Below, one piece after another: positions 45,578 to 54,860 of a stretch of 64,000 nucleotides of DNA. This stretch comes from Geosporobacter subterraneus DSM 17957 (GTDB lineage: Bacteria > Bacillota > Clostridia > Peptostreptococcales > Thermotaleaceae), in NCBI RefSeq assembly GCF_900142145.1, contig NZ_FQZV01000013.1:1-64000 (forward strand). The letters run 5' to 3'. Positions within the stretch are counted from its first letter, which is position 1. The number at the start of each line of letters is the position of its first letter. The position numbers were made by a program, and so were the translations under genes. The notes beneath the pieces are model-generated. The model was not told where the DNA came from. It saw only the letters and a list, made by a program, of their open reading frames with translations, and did not search any database.

Positions 45578-46927
45578 CTATATAGACAGCCGATAGCTTT
45601 TTCCTGCCTCCACCCTCTTATTTCGTATTTTTCTGACGGCACCATTGCTATCCATGATTTTTAGATTTACAACACCGTTTTCTTTTGCTAAGAAATCAAT
45701 ATAGTGAGAGGTAGGACCGTGGTTAGTAATCATAATCCACTGCAACCCCGGTTTAAATTGTTGATAATATAAGCCGCTTCTTTTTTCCAAGCCGGAGTAA
45801 ATGGTATGCACTCCCTGATTCGTCAGGGTTTTTACTGCTACATCCCCATTGCCCTCCACAAGTATACTTAAGTACCTTTCAATGCTCTCCTCCTGTTCAC
45901 TAATGACCGCATCCTCAGGAATTTCCAGTTTTTTTCGTAATACAAAGCTGCATTTCTTTAATATATCCGTATGGCTTCCATGAAAGATATAGGTATCTCC
46001 CGAAATAGCCAGCAGACTCTTTAGCATAACCGTACCATCACCTTCTTCAGATTTATAAGCTTCAATAACTTTTCCGTCTGCCCACCTTCCGATCGGGTCT
46101 TTATAGTTTCTATCTACGTATAAATACTGATTGGTTTCTACTCCCTTTGCTCCGATCAAAGTTACTTTTATTCCTCTGCGTGGCAAGATTCCTTCATTCT
46201 CATTCAATTCATCAATGAAAGTATTTTGATGCTGCATGCTCTCATAAGGTATAAAATGCATTCGTCCCAGAGGACCCATTTGATAAAGATAAGGGTTATA
46301 TTTTCTTCCAGGCAGCAGATCACGCGCTCCCAGCAAATAACGGCGAATGGTTTCCATATCATTTTCTGTACCATATACACGCTCCAGTATCCATAAGTAT
46401 CCTTCCAACAGAGATCTAAAAAGATTTGATTTGATATTCCCTTCATAAGGAAGCTCGCCGCCGGACCAAAAATAATAAGCATTTGCTGCGCCGGCATTCG
46501 GCGTAGCGATAATGATTAGGTTGTCAATATCATTTTCATAAGTACCGCCTTGGGCATAAGCACGGGCTACCAGCCCTCCCATACTGTGACAAATTACATT
46601 CACCTGATTACTTTTCGTTGCTTTTTTTGCTTGATCTATTACTTTTTTCAGATAATGGGCGGAAATATAGCTGCAATCTTTTCTCCAATCGTAATAAGCA
46701 ATAAATAAATCCTTGTTGTGTCTATATCCAAGTCCTTCCAGGCTTTTGATGAAAGGTTCATATACGGAAGCAGCCATTCCAAAATTCCAAGCTCCAGTCC
46801 CTGGTATGATCTCCTCGCCCATAGAACCAAATAATCCGGGCACAAAAACAATCGGTTTTTGCCTGGATATCTGTGTTCTGTTTTTTATCATCCGTATGAG
46901 TCCAAGAATCATCATTGTTTTATACAT
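45578..46927 (-). CDS. Alpha/beta-hydrolase, lipase/LCAT-like
   Basis: A 449-residue protein with a lipase-type fold: FVPGLFGSMGEE supplies the oxyanion strand, VICHSMGGLVARAYAQGG the nucleophile elbow Ser, and HGSHTDILKKC a likely catalytic His. The first 20 residues are moderately hydrophobic but do not form a clear cleavable signal. Relatives are described as lecithin:cholesterol acyltransferase-like or esterase/lipase. The natural substrate is unknown. ATG 46927 is preceded by GAGGGGG; upstream in-frame codons are less likely. Confidence 0.82.
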   Translation of the reverse strand: MYKTMMILGLIRMIKNRTQISRQKPIVFVPGLFGSMGEEIIPGTGAWNFGMAASVYEPFIKSLEGLGYRHNKDLFIAYYDWRKDCSYISAHYLKKVIDQAKKATKSNQVNVICHSMGGLVARAYAQGGTYENDIDNLIIIATPNAGAANAYYFWSGGELPYEGNIKSNLFRSLLEGYLWILERVYGTENDMETIRRYLLGARDLLPGRKYNPYLYQMGPLGRMHFIPYESMQHQNTFIDELNENEGILPRRGIKVTLIGAKGVETNQYLYVDRNYKDPIGRWADGKVIEAYKSEEGDGTVMLKSLLAISGDTYIFHGSHTDILKKCSFVLRKKLEIPEDAVISEQEESIERYLSILVEGNGDVAVKTLTNQGVHTIYSGLEKRSGLYYQQFKPGLQWIMITNHGPTSHYIDFLAKENGVVNLKIMDSNGAVRKIRNKRVEAGKSYRLSI

Positions 46928-46971
46928 GGAATTCCCCCTCATATTTCGGATTAACGCAAAAAATAAAGCCG

Positions 46972-47499
46972 TTACAGATTCGTAACAGCTTTTCCTTCGT
47001 AAACATTAATTCCCTCAAGGGCAAGCAATTTTATTTTAAAATCCAGGCCTCCCCCATAACCAACTAAGCTTCTATCCACACCGATAATGCGATGACAAGG
47101 GATAACAATCGGAATGTTATTCTTGTTATTGGCCATACCTACAGCCCGAAAGCCCTTAGGCAAACCGATCTTTTCAGCAATATCCCTATAACTGCTAACT
47201 GTACCATAGGGAACAGCCATCAGTGCTTGCCAAACCTTTTGCTGAAAAGGAGTTCCAATCAAATGCAAAGGCACAGTAAACTCTTTTAGCAGCCCTTTTC
47301 CATATGCAGTTAATTGATTTATAATCTGTTCATTTCTATCATAACTTTCCTCTACATGATCAAAATGCTTATGGAGCCATTTTAAAAAACTGCTTTCTTC
47401 TTCGTTTTCCAGTGCAATCCTGCATAAACCCTGGTCACTAGACGCAACATAGAATTCACCTAAGGTTGTTTTCGCTTTTCCATAGAACACCCTTTTCAT
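46972..47499 (-). CDS. ogt: Methylated-DNA--protein-cysteine methyltransferase
   Basis: A 175-residue suicide DNA-repair protein. The acceptor Cys is in IPIVIPCHRIIG near residue 140, and the helix-turn-helix region VPYGTVSSYRDIAEKIGLPKGFRAVG, quoted here by its ends, is conserved. It repairs O6-alkylguanine. Its ATG directly follows the stop codon of the DUF2225 gene. Confidence 0.95.
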   Translation of the reverse strand: MKRVFYGKAKTTLGEFYVASSDQGLCRIALENEEESSFLKWLHKHFDHVEESYDRNEQIINQLTAYGKGLLKEFTVPLHLIGTPFQQKVWQALMAVPYGTVSSYRDIAEKIGLPKGFRAVGMANNKNNIPIVIPCHRIIGVDRSLVGYGGGLDFKIKLLALEGINVYEGKAVTNL

Positions 47500-48195
47500 T
47501 CATCCCACCTGCACTTCACTTTTTAATTTTTTGAATTCTTCCTTAGCTACACGCCATTGTTCTCTCGCTTGCATTTCCAGCTTTTTATTTCTTTTTATCA
47601 GCGGATTCCCTACTGCCTTATTGAACCAATCAATGGATTCCACATATCTTCCAAGACGTAAATATAATTCTCCAATGAGATAAGTTAAAGATACTTCATC
47701 CAAGTTACCTATAGGCAGCGGCTCGTGTAAAAAAGCCTCTTCAAAGCAATTTAGTGCATGGGCTAGAAATTCCTGCTCCCGCTCACTATTAATAAATCTG
47801 TAGAGCCAGGCAAGCCTTAAACATATATTTCCAAGATTTCCTTTTTTGAGATTCAACAGCTGCCCGCAGACCAGCGCCAGCTTGTAGGCTTCTATAGCAT
47901 CATGTACATCTCTTTCCTCTCCAAAGCTGCGTGGTACCCACCGTTTTGTTATTGTGGCCTCAATAATTTTCTTCCCCTGAGGGGTAATGTCTTTAAAATT
48001 ACTCTCCAGAGCTGCATAACCACACATGGGACATACAATGGCACCATAAAACATTGGATTTGTACTGCTATAGGTAATACAGAAATCTGTATCCCGTTTT
48101 TCAATTCTGCATGCAGAGCTCTTTACTCTTTTGGTGTGAAAAATATTTTTACACACAGGACATTGTATCTCCCTGTCAAATAAATCCTGATTCAT
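47500..48195 (-). CDS. DUF2225 protein with zinc-ribbon-like Cys pairs and TPR-like repeats
   Basis: A 231-residue protein. The N-terminal half has CPVCKNIF and CPMCGYAA, likely a zinc site, with the DUF2225 block YSSTNPMFYGAIVCP. The second half is helical with TPR-like repeats (SLTYLIGELYLRLGRYVESIDWFNKAV). Common in clostridia; function unknown. Coupled to ogt downstream. Confidence 0.85.
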   Translation of the reverse strand: MNQDLFDREIQCPVCKNIFHTKRVKSSACRIEKRDTDFCITYSSTNPMFYGAIVCPMCGYAALESNFKDITPQGKKIIEATITKRWVPRSFGEERDVHDAIEAYKLALVCGQLLNLKKGNLGNICLRLAWLYRFINSEREQEFLAHALNCFEEAFLHEPLPIGNLDEVSLTYLIGELYLRLGRYVESIDWFNKAVGNPLIKRNKKLEMQAREQWRVAKEEFKKLKSEVQVG

Positions 48196-48275
48196 CCTAT
48201 CACCTCGTACCTCATTAAGACTTCTACGACAATATCTGTAAACATATTCTACAAATCGTTCAAATTGAGAGGTTT

Positions 48276-49715
48276 TTATTGGACGGGCTCCATATTGTTG
48301 GTTTCCGTGCTAGTGGCCTCCTGCTTAATGGTACTTATTGGTTGAGGTTTTTTCGTTCCTTTAATAATAATTTGTTTTTGTGGCCTGTAGTAATCTTTTG
48401 AAACCACACTACGTTCAACCTCTACACCATTTTCATAAACGATTCTATAGGTAGTTATTTTATATCCATCTCTGCCTTCTTGCTCTACCCGCTGCATTCC
48501 CTGCAGCAAATGAGGATCCTGTTTGATTTCCGTGCCCCGTTTGACAAACTCCGTTTCCTTCGTTTCAATTTTTACCACTCTATTATCGGTTTTTAAACCA
48601 TAAATCTTTATAGTTAATTGATTTCCATGAACATTTGATTCGATATAAATGGGTTGAGAAAGTGTATTTTGAAACTTAAAATCCAATACCCCATAAGAAA
48701 CCGTTGCATCTAATCCCTTTGGTACATAGGTGGAAGGGATACTATGATTCACACGTTCTACAATCTTAAGATTACTCATTAAAACGGAATTGTAAATGGT
48801 GCTGGAAACCTGACATACTCCTCCTCCTAATCCTTCAACCAGTTCACCTTTAAAAATAACCGGCGCATCCAGATAGCCTCTATCTCTACTTCTTGGACCC
48901 ACCCTATCGTTAAATGAAAAAACATCATTAGGCATAAGTACGGTTCCATTGATAGCATTCGAAGAAAGTATTATATTTTGGCTGCGGTTTTTGTTTACTG
49001 CATTAAATTGGGTAGTATATACCCCCAATAGATCATTAATATAGCTTAGACTTTCAGAAGTAATTTTAGGGGACTGAATCTCCACAGGAAGGTCAATGGC
49101 AATTTCAGAAATATCCTTTTGATCTCTTACCGCATCTAGGATCGAACTTTTTGCCCGCTCTAAATTCATATGAAGTCCTGTAACCTCAGGAGTTATGATA
49201 AATTTTCCGTTTTCCCGCTTTATAATGGCATTTTTTGCAGGTTTATCAATATTTTTTTTTATTTCAGATAATTGCTTTTCAATCTTTTCCTGATCATAGA
49301 CAGGCGTAAGCGCTACGTTTTCAGGACTGCGATAAAGAGAGATGATCTTTTGAAGCCTTTCAAAATAATTCCCTTCTCTGCCGATGTTATAGGCTTCGTT
49401 AACAGCCTTTGTATAATTAAGATTGTATCCCATATCTTCTGCACTAAAATTCCAAACCTTATCTCCATATTTTAGAAGTATCTTCTTTTGGACAACGCTG
49501 TCTTCGAAATGATTCTGAACTTTTTTACCAGCCTCAGCAATAGATAGGCCGCCCATATCTATATTTTCTATCGTTACACCATTATAGATTGTATCACGGT
49601 GAATCAGGAAAAATGTAATTCCTGTAGTAGAAACTAGAAAACTTAATAATACAATGATAATTCCTGCAACAAAATTCTTTTGTTTGGTGTTATTGGCAGC
49701 TTTTGCATCCATCAT
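48276..49715 (-). CDS. VanW family protein with peptidoglycan-binding and G5 regions
   Basis: A 479-residue protein anchored by one N-terminal membrane helix (about residues 15-35). Residues 40-215 resemble the YoaR-type putative peptidoglycan-binding repeats (YNGVTIENIDMGGLSIAEA), residues 235-370 are the VanW domain (DRVGPRSRDRGYLDAPVI, GGGVCQVSSTIYNSVLMSNL), and 380-450 fits a G5 domain. It is expected on the outer face of the membrane, acting in cell-wall binding. AAGGAGG precedes ATG 49715. Confidence 0.9.
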   Translation of the reverse strand: MMDAKAANNTKQKNFVAGIIIVLLSFLVSTTGITFFLIHRDTIYNGVTIENIDMGGLSIAEAGKKVQNHFEDSVVQKKILLKYGDKVWNFSAEDMGYNLNYTKAVNEAYNIGREGNYFERLQKIISLYRSPENVALTPVYDQEKIEKQLSEIKKNIDKPAKNAIIKRENGKFIITPEVTGLHMNLERAKSSILDAVRDQKDISEIAIDLPVEIQSPKITSESLSYINDLLGVYTTQFNAVNKNRSQNIILSSNAINGTVLMPNDVFSFNDRVGPRSRDRGYLDAPVIFKGELVEGLGGGVCQVSSTIYNSVLMSNLKIVERVNHSIPSTYVPKGLDATVSYGVLDFKFQNTLSQPIYIESNVHGNQLTIKIYGLKTDNRVVKIETKETEFVKRGTEIKQDPHLLQGMQRVEQEGRDGYKITTYRIVYENGVEVERSVVSKDYYRPQKQIIIKGTKKPQPISTIKQEATSTETNNMEPVQ

Positions 49716-49902
49716 TTTTTCCTCCTTTCCTGCATTTTAATTTCTAATGTAGCAAGATCTGTTTGTTTTAATATTATTACATTTGACACACCTATATTAC
49801 TAATATACATTATATTTACTTCATTGAACATAATGTAACACAAATTTAATGCCAAAATAACACTTTTGAATGTTGGATTCTGTCACTTTTTTTTTGTACA
49901 TG

Positions 49903-49979
49903 CATAATATGTAGTGGACATAGATCCACCCATAAATTTTCCCCTTTGATGACGGAGGGAGTTTTCTCCCTCCTTTTTT
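49903..49979 (+). ncRNA. Candidate small RNA ending in an orphan plus-strand terminator
   Basis: In the 320-bp gap between VanW (minus strand) and the tRNA there is a strong terminator on the plus strand: GGAGGGAG-TTTT-CTCCCTCC followed by six T (49954-49979). No plus-strand gene precedes it, and the minus strand lacks a T-tract. A second hairpin, GTGGA/TCCAC, lies at 49914-49929. A weak promoter (TGTCAC, 16-base spacer, CATAAT at 49903-49908) would give a transcript of about 65 bases. I find no match to a known RNA family. Confidence 0.45.
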
Positions 49980-49997
49980 ACAAATCAATGCATATTC

Positions 49998-50003
49998 TAT
50001 AAT
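49998..50003 (+). promoter_or_regulatory. Probable -10 of the initiator tRNA promoter
   Basis: TATAAT at 49998-50003, with TTTACA 15 bases upstream, about 35 bases before the tRNA. The short spacer makes the -35 assignment uncertain. Confidence 0.45.
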
Positions 50004-50038
50004 CTCTGTACATATACTATGATAGTAACATTTTTCAG

Positions 50039-50113
50039 CGCGGAGTAGAGCAATGGTAGCTCGTCGGGCTCATAACCCGGAGGCTGTAGGTTCAAATCCT
50101 GCCTCCGCAACCA
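50039..50113 (+). tRNA. Initiator tRNA-fMet (anticodon CAT)
   Basis: A full cloverleaf of 75 bases including encoded CCA. Acceptor strands CGCGGAG and CTCCGCA leave C1 opposite A72, the mismatch that marks initiator tRNA. The anticodon stem has three consecutive G-C pairs (GGG-CTCATAA-CCC), with CAT at 50071-50073. The T-arm AGGTTCAAATCCT is canonical. It stands alone on the plus strand and is followed by its own terminator. Confidence 0.96.
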
Positions 50114-50145
50114 AAAAAACTAGAGGGAATCCCTCTAGTTTTTTT
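50114..50145. terminator. Bidirectional terminator between tRNA-fMet and the FtsA-like gene
   Basis: ACTAGAGGG-AAT-CCCTCTAGT with seven A on one side and seven T on the other. It serves the plus-strand tRNA and the minus-strand gene ending at 50164. Confidence 0.9.
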
Positions 50146-50163
50146 GTCTTAACCCCCAATGAT

Positions 50164-52218
50164 TTATTCCCAATAGATTTCTATACGATCTCCATCAGCA
50201 ATGGGATCTGTATAATTAGCTCTTTGGTCATTTAGCTTTAATATAAGCGTACCCTGCACTTTCGTGCGATCAAAGTCGATATAATTAAAAACATCCACAA
50301 AAATATAGGGGGTATTTCGATCGGAGTGCAGTAAGACAGGTTCATTGTTTACATGAACCAATATCCCGTGTTCATTGCAATCCTTCTGTGGATTTGGGGC
50401 AGCCTCTGCTTCATGGACAACCACCGCATTAAAAGGACCCTCAATTGGTTTTTCTCTAATTTCAATTTCTTCAATCCTGATATGATCTTTGTCTTGCATC
50501 ACATAATCTTTGTCTACCAGTACCTCATTGACAAAAACTCTACAGTGTTCCGATCTTTTTTGCAGCCGCATCAGCAGCTCATCTATTTGCTGAATTTCTT
50601 TAAATGTAATCTGATCCCCATCTTGAATACTATAATTTAAAGCAGTTGGTTTTCCATTTACAAGAGGATCTCCTATTAATTTAAAATCCAGGCCATTGTA
50701 TTGGACAGTTTTAACCTCCATTAAAAGGTCGTTTAAGGTAAGGTGTACATCTTTTCCATCATAGGCCGGCTCTACTACAATATTGTCCCGGTTTTTTATC
50801 TTTGTGTCCAAGTTGCCAGGGACACCGTTCACAAATATTTTTGCTGCTTCCCCCGGTTCTCCTGGAATATTCTTTTGAGCACCATTTACAAAGCAGGTCA
50901 ACCCTTTTCCCCTTCTGCCGATGAGCTTTCTTGCATTATATCCGATTCGGATAAGAGCGTCGGAAACAAACATTTGCTTCGTATTTAATAATTTGACTGC
51001 TGTTTCGTTCACATGAATATGAATAAAATCCTGCTCCCGGTCTTTCAAGGCAATCAACCCAATACCAATAGGTGTAATGAATTCAGGCCCTTCAATCCTG
51101 TTGCATTGAAAAATTGTATTTTCAATAATTTCAGTTCCTCTTACAACGACTCTTTCCTTTGGCAGTCCAAGCTTTGCAGCTAAATGTTGCGTAAAGGTTG
51201 GAATCTGGCTTCCTCCGCCAATACAAAATACTGCACTTGGAGTCTTCCCGTTGTAGGCAAGGATCTTTTCTCCAATTTCTTCTGCCAGTGCCTCTATTAC
51301 CTCGTCAATCCGCTCAATGATTTCACTGGTGCTCATTTCGTATGGTATTCCTACAATATCACTAAAAGAGTGCTGTTCCTTTTTGTTGAGGCTTACTTTC
51401 AGTTTTTCAGCCGTTTCAAAATCCAGTAGAAAGTTTTTTGCGATTGCCTCTGTGATTTCATCTCCTGCTACAGAAGCCATTGCATAGGCTACCACTGTAC
51501 CATCCTGTGTGATTGCAATATCAGAAGTACCTGCCCCAATGTCGATTAGTGCAAGATTTAGCAGTCTAAGCTTTGGCGGAATGGCTACATGAATAGCAGC
51601 GATGGGCTCTAGCGTAAGGTTGATTACATCCAATCCGATTCGTTCCATAACACTGTATAGACTGTCCACAACAACCTGCGGCAGGAAGGTAGCCAAAATG
51701 TCGGCGCCAATTTTATCTCCCCGATGTCCCTTTAAGGTTGTCATCACGCCATCATTAAGATAATAATTAATTACTGTATAACCCACACAGTAATATTTTA
51801 TATCTTGGGTCGAGGATTCCTGTTCAAGGGCATGCTGCGCTTTTTGAATTCCCTCTATTTCTAGACTATCGATCATACGTTTGTCTATGATCTTTGTAAT
51901 GTCTACTTCTCTTCCTACATGAACTTTATAAGTTTTTAAAGCTCTACCGGCAGCAGCAATCGCTACCTGACGTAAAGAAAAACCTAATCTATTTTCAAGA
52001 TTACTTTTAACCCTTTGGGCTACAGCAGCAACCTTATCGATATCATGAATCTGTCCATCGTACATAGATCTGCTTGGATGCTCGATCACTTCTACATCTA
52101 ATATGATGAACTGATCTTCTTCCTGTCTGCCCACGATGCCAACCACGTTTCTTGTCCCAATGTCTAGGGCAAACATCACTTCATGGGGGCTGATTCTTTG
52201 CTCTCCAGCTTCCGTCAT
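50164..52218 (-). CDS. FtsA/actin-like ATPase with long C-terminal beta-grasp-like repeat region
   Basis: A 684-residue protein. Residues 10-390 are an FtsA/PilM-type actin-fold ATPase: FALDIGTRNVVGIVG (phosphate 1), LIDIGAGTSDIAI (phosphate 2) and FCIGGGSQIPTF (adenosine). FtsA itself is about 420 residues and ends in a membrane helix. Here the last 270 residues instead contain at least four units of the type VNG...(I/M)xDxDxIxI, ending IADGDRIEIYWE, which look like small beta-grasp or SLBB-like modules. No amphipathic membrane tail is seen. ATG 52218 follows GAGGTG. The role, possibly cytoskeletal, is unproved. Confidence 0.82.
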   Translation of the reverse strand: MTEAGEQRISPHEVMFALDIGTRNVVGIVGRQEEDQFIILDVEVIEHPSRSMYDGQIHDIDKVAAVAQRVKSNLENRLGFSLRQVAIAAAGRALKTYKVHVGREVDITKIIDKRMIDSLEIEGIQKAQHALEQESSTQDIKYYCVGYTVINYYLNDGVMTTLKGHRGDKIGADILATFLPQVVVDSLYSVMERIGLDVINLTLEPIAAIHVAIPPKLRLLNLALIDIGAGTSDIAITQDGTVVAYAMASVAGDEITEAIAKNFLLDFETAEKLKVSLNKKEQHSFSDIVGIPYEMSTSEIIERIDEVIEALAEEIGEKILAYNGKTPSAVFCIGGGSQIPTFTQHLAAKLGLPKERVVVRGTEIIENTIFQCNRIEGPEFITPIGIGLIALKDREQDFIHIHVNETAVKLLNTKQMFVSDALIRIGYNARKLIGRRGKGLTCFVNGAQKNIPGEPGEAAKIFVNGVPGNLDTKIKNRDNIVVEPAYDGKDVHLTLNDLLMEVKTVQYNGLDFKLIGDPLVNGKPTALNYSIQDGDQITFKEIQQIDELLMRLQKRSEHCRVFVNEVLVDKDYVMQDKDHIRIEEIEIREKPIEGPFNAVVVHEAEAAPNPQKDCNEHGILVHVNNEPVLLHSDRNTPYIFVDVFNYIDFDRTKVQGTLILKLNDQRANYTDPIADGDRIEIYWE

Positions 52219-52317
52219 GACCCACACCTCTTTCATCTTTAGATCTTTCGTTTTTATTATTCGTCGTATTTTTACATTTTCCTTTTCATTTCGTTGAAAA
52301 GAAGAACCAGACGAAAT

Positions 52318-52983
52318 CTAGCTCTTCTTTGTTAATTCCTTATAGTATAGGCATTCCTCTCTTAACGGACATTGTTCACAAAGAGGTTTTCTCGCTTTAC
52401 AAATTCTGCGCCCATGGTAGATTAACCAATGATGGGCATCGGACCACTGGGTCTTAGGAATATTATTCATAAGCTGCTCTTCGGTGTCCTCTACATTGTC
52501 ACTATGGGCCAGCCCAATGCGATTGGACACCCTAAAAACATGGGTATCCACGGCAATGGCTGGTTTTCCAAAAGCATTGCTGATAACCACATTAGCGGTT
52601 TTTCTGCCTACTCCAGGCAGCTCCACCAGTTCTTCTCTCCTTTGAGGTACCTCGCCTCCATACTTTTCCACTAGAATACGACAGGTATTGAGAATGTTTT
52701 TTGCTTTAGTCTTATAAAAGCCACAGCTGTGAATCCACTCTCCTAATTCCTCTTCACTGAGTTTAAGAAAATCCTGAGGTGTATTATAATGCTGGTATAG
52801 CTTTTTTGTAACCTGATTGACACGAACATCTGTGCATTGCGCTGCAAGTATTGTAGAAATCAGAAGCTGGAAAGGAGTCTGATAAACTAACTCCGAAACA
52901 GCCTCCGGATATATTTTCTCTAGCTTCTCTAACACATCCTTTATTTCCTTCTTTCTTAACCTTTCATTTGCTTTTTTCTTCAA
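52318..52983 (-). CDS. nth: Endonuclease III
   Basis: A 221-residue base-excision repair glycosylase/lyase. The helix-hairpin-helix is ELPGVGRKTANVV, with the catalytic Lys in it and the Asp in AVDTHVFRV. The C-terminal [4Fe-4S] loop is CKARKPLCEQCPLREEC. The start is TTG 52983 with AGGAAGGTGA upstream. Removes oxidised pyrimidines. Confidence 0.96.
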   Translation of the reverse strand: MKKKANERLRKKEIKDVLEKLEKIYPEAVSELVYQTPFQLLISTILAAQCTDVRVNQVTKKLYQHYNTPQDFLKLSEEELGEWIHSCGFYKTKAKNILNTCRILVEKYGGEVPQRREELVELPGVGRKTANVVISNAFGKPAIAVDTHVFRVSNRIGLAHSDNVEDTEEQLMNNIPKTQWSDAHHWLIYHGRRICKARKPLCEQCPLREECLYYKELTKKS

Positions 52984-53024
52984 TGAATTTTCACCTTCCT
53001 AATCACGATGGATCATTTTTATAA

Positions 53025-53306
53025 TTACAGAATCTCAATATTTAACTGTACAATCTCTACCCTATTATCTCCCTCAATAAACCTGATGATGCTATCAATC
53101 ATTTGATTTGCATGCTTGGTGGTGGTTGTTACACAAGCAATGCCAAGCACAGCCCCTTTCCACTTTTCCTGCAGATCTACCTCGGCTACAGATGCATTAA
53201 ATCTAGACTGAAGCCTTCCAATCAGGCTCTTTATGATATGTCTTTTCTCTTTTAGGGAATTAGGTTCAAACATAATTAGCTCAACAGTACATGTTCCAAT
53301 AATCAT
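53025..53306 (-). CDS. DUF503 (YlxP-like) protein
   Basis: A 93-residue protein with the family pattern LKEKRHIIKSLIGRLQSRFNASVAEV and a ferredoxin-like fold prediction. YlxP proteins are often encoded by ribosome-biogenesis operons, but no such genes are adjacent here. ATG 53306 is six bases after GAGGTG; the upstream GTG lies in the site. Confidence 0.88.
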   Translation of the reverse strand: MIIGTCTVELIMFEPNSLKEKRHIIKSLIGRLQSRFNASVAEVDLQEKWKGAVLGIACVTTTTKHANQMIDSIIRFIEGDNRVEIVQLNIEIL

Positions 53307-53390
53307 TCCCATCACCTCGATGCTAGTTTAGATACTAATATTATATAACAACCTGCAGGAATCATGTGAACAAAGATAATTGGCATAAAA

Positions 53391-53415
53391 GAAAAGCAGG
53401 TGAATCACACCTGCT
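53391..53415 (-). terminator. Terminator after kbl
   Basis: AGCAGGTG-TGATT-CACCTGCT followed by TTTCTTTT on the minus strand, about 15 bp past the stop codon. Confidence 0.85.
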
Positions 53416-53428
53416 TCTCATTGCCTGC

Positions 53429-54616
53429 TTATATTAAATTCATTTCTCTTCCAACCTTTTCAAAGGCAGCAATGGCACGGTCCAACTGCTCCTCAGTGTG
53501 CCCTGCGGTTACCATGCACCGTACTCTTCCGGTTCCCTTTTGTACTGTAGGGAACACAATTCCCGATGCAAACACCCCATTCTTTAGCAAATTTCTGGAA
53601 AACTCCATTGTCTTTGCTTCGTCCCCGATAATCACCGGTGTAATAGGTGTTTGACTATGTCCCGTGTTAAAGCCTAGCTTTCCAAGTTTTTCTTTAAAAT
53701 ATTTAGCATTTTTCCACAATCTATCGGTATATTCTGTGGTTTCCATCAACATCTTTACAGCCTCAATAATAGCACCAACTGCAGCAGGAGGAAGAGCCGT
53801 ACTAAATAGAATTGGTCTGCCCCTATGATTTAGCCATTCCTGAGCTGTCTTGCTGCCTGCTACATAGCCTCCGATAACACCGATAGCCTTTGAAAGGGTT
53901 CCAATGCTAAAATCAATCCTGCCATGCAGTTGAAAATGATCTACTGTTCCCCGGCCGCTTTCACCTAATACACCAGAGCCATGGGCATCATCTACATAGG
54001 TCATTGCATTGTATTTTTCTGCTAAAGCAGCAATAGAAGGCAAGTCCGCAATATCCCCATCCATACTGAATACACCGTCAGTGATAATCAGCAGATTTCT
54101 GTACTTTTCTCTGCTTTCCTTTAGAACTTTCTCCAGGTGATCCATATCATTGTGCTTATAAACTGTTTTGTCAGCCTTGCTTAACCGCGCACCATCAATG
54201 ATGCTGGCATGATTTAATTCGTCTGAAATGATGATATCACCTGCTTCAGTAACTGCTTGTATAGTACCTGCATTACAATTAAAGCCGGATTGGAAAGTCA
54301 TCACAGCCTCCTCCCGTTTGAAGGCTGCCAAAAGTGTCTCCATTTCTTCATGAATATCCATATTTCCAATAATGGTTCGTACGGCACCAGCACCGACACC
54401 ATATTTTTCTACGGCTTCAATAGAGGCTCTTTTTAATCTCGGATGGTTAGCAAATCCCAGATAATTATTGGATGAAAGGTTAACTACTTTTTTACCATTG
54501 AGAAAGATTTCTGATTCATTGGGTCCTTCTAAAATCGGGAGCTGTCGATATACTCCCTGCTCCTTTAGTTCATTGATCTTCTCTTTTAGAAATGGTAATT
54601 CATGTATGTTGCTCAT
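53429..54616 (-). CDS. kbl: Glycine C-acetyltransferase (2-amino-3-ketobutyrate CoA ligase)
   Basis: A 395-residue PLP enzyme of the alpha-oxoamine synthase family. The PLP lysine is in [16 protein letters not shown] near residue 240, with [17 protein letters not shown] before it. It interconverts glycine plus acetyl-CoA with 2-amino-3-ketobutyrate, the second step of threonine degradation to glycine. Family neighbours such as BioF share the fold, but no biotin genes are here. No threonine dehydrogenase is adjacent. Strong AAAGGAGGT before ATG 54616. It could feed glycine to glycine reductase. Confidence 0.9.
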   Translation of the reverse strand: MSNIHELPFLKEKINELKEQGVYRQLPILEGPNESEIFLNGKKVVNLSSNNYLGFANHPRLKRASIEAVEKYGVGAGAVRTIIGNMDIHEEMETLLAAFKREEAVMTFQSGFNCNAGTIQAVTEAGDIIISDELNHASIIDGARLSKADKTVYKHNDMDHLEKVLKESREKYRNLLIITDGVFSMDGDIADLPSIAALAEKYNAMTYVDDAHGSGVLGESGRGTVDHFQLHGRIDFSIGTLSKAIGVIGGYVAGSKTAQEWLNHRGRPILFSTALPPAAVGAIIEAVKMLMETTEYTDRLWKNAKYFKEKLGKLGFNTGHSQTPITPVIIGDEAKTMEFSRNLLKNGVFASGIVFPTVQKGTGRVRCMVTAGHTEEQLDRAIAAFEKVGREMNLI

Positions 54617-54835
54617 GTTCTTTACCTCCTTTAATTCTAATAGGGCTTCTAAAGTTTTTCATACCCGTTATTGTTATATTCTGTCCATTTTCCTTCTTTT
54701 ATCCTTACTTTCCAAGCATAAAAGGTTTCCCTTTTAAAATATATCATATCCTTTTGAGAAAATCCTCCATTTTATGAACTCATTACATAAGTTTAAAAAT
54801 TTATCGCTGTGGAATGCAGCGATACTAGCGCAAAG

Positions 54836-54856
54836 AAAAAGAGCGAATTCGCTCTA
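54836..54856 (-). terminator. Terminator of the Lon-related protease gene
   Basis: AGAGCGAA and TTCGCTCT abut as a 16-bp palindrome, followed by TTTTC on the minus strand, just after the stop codon at 54861. Confidence 0.8.
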
Positions 54857-54860
54857 CTTC

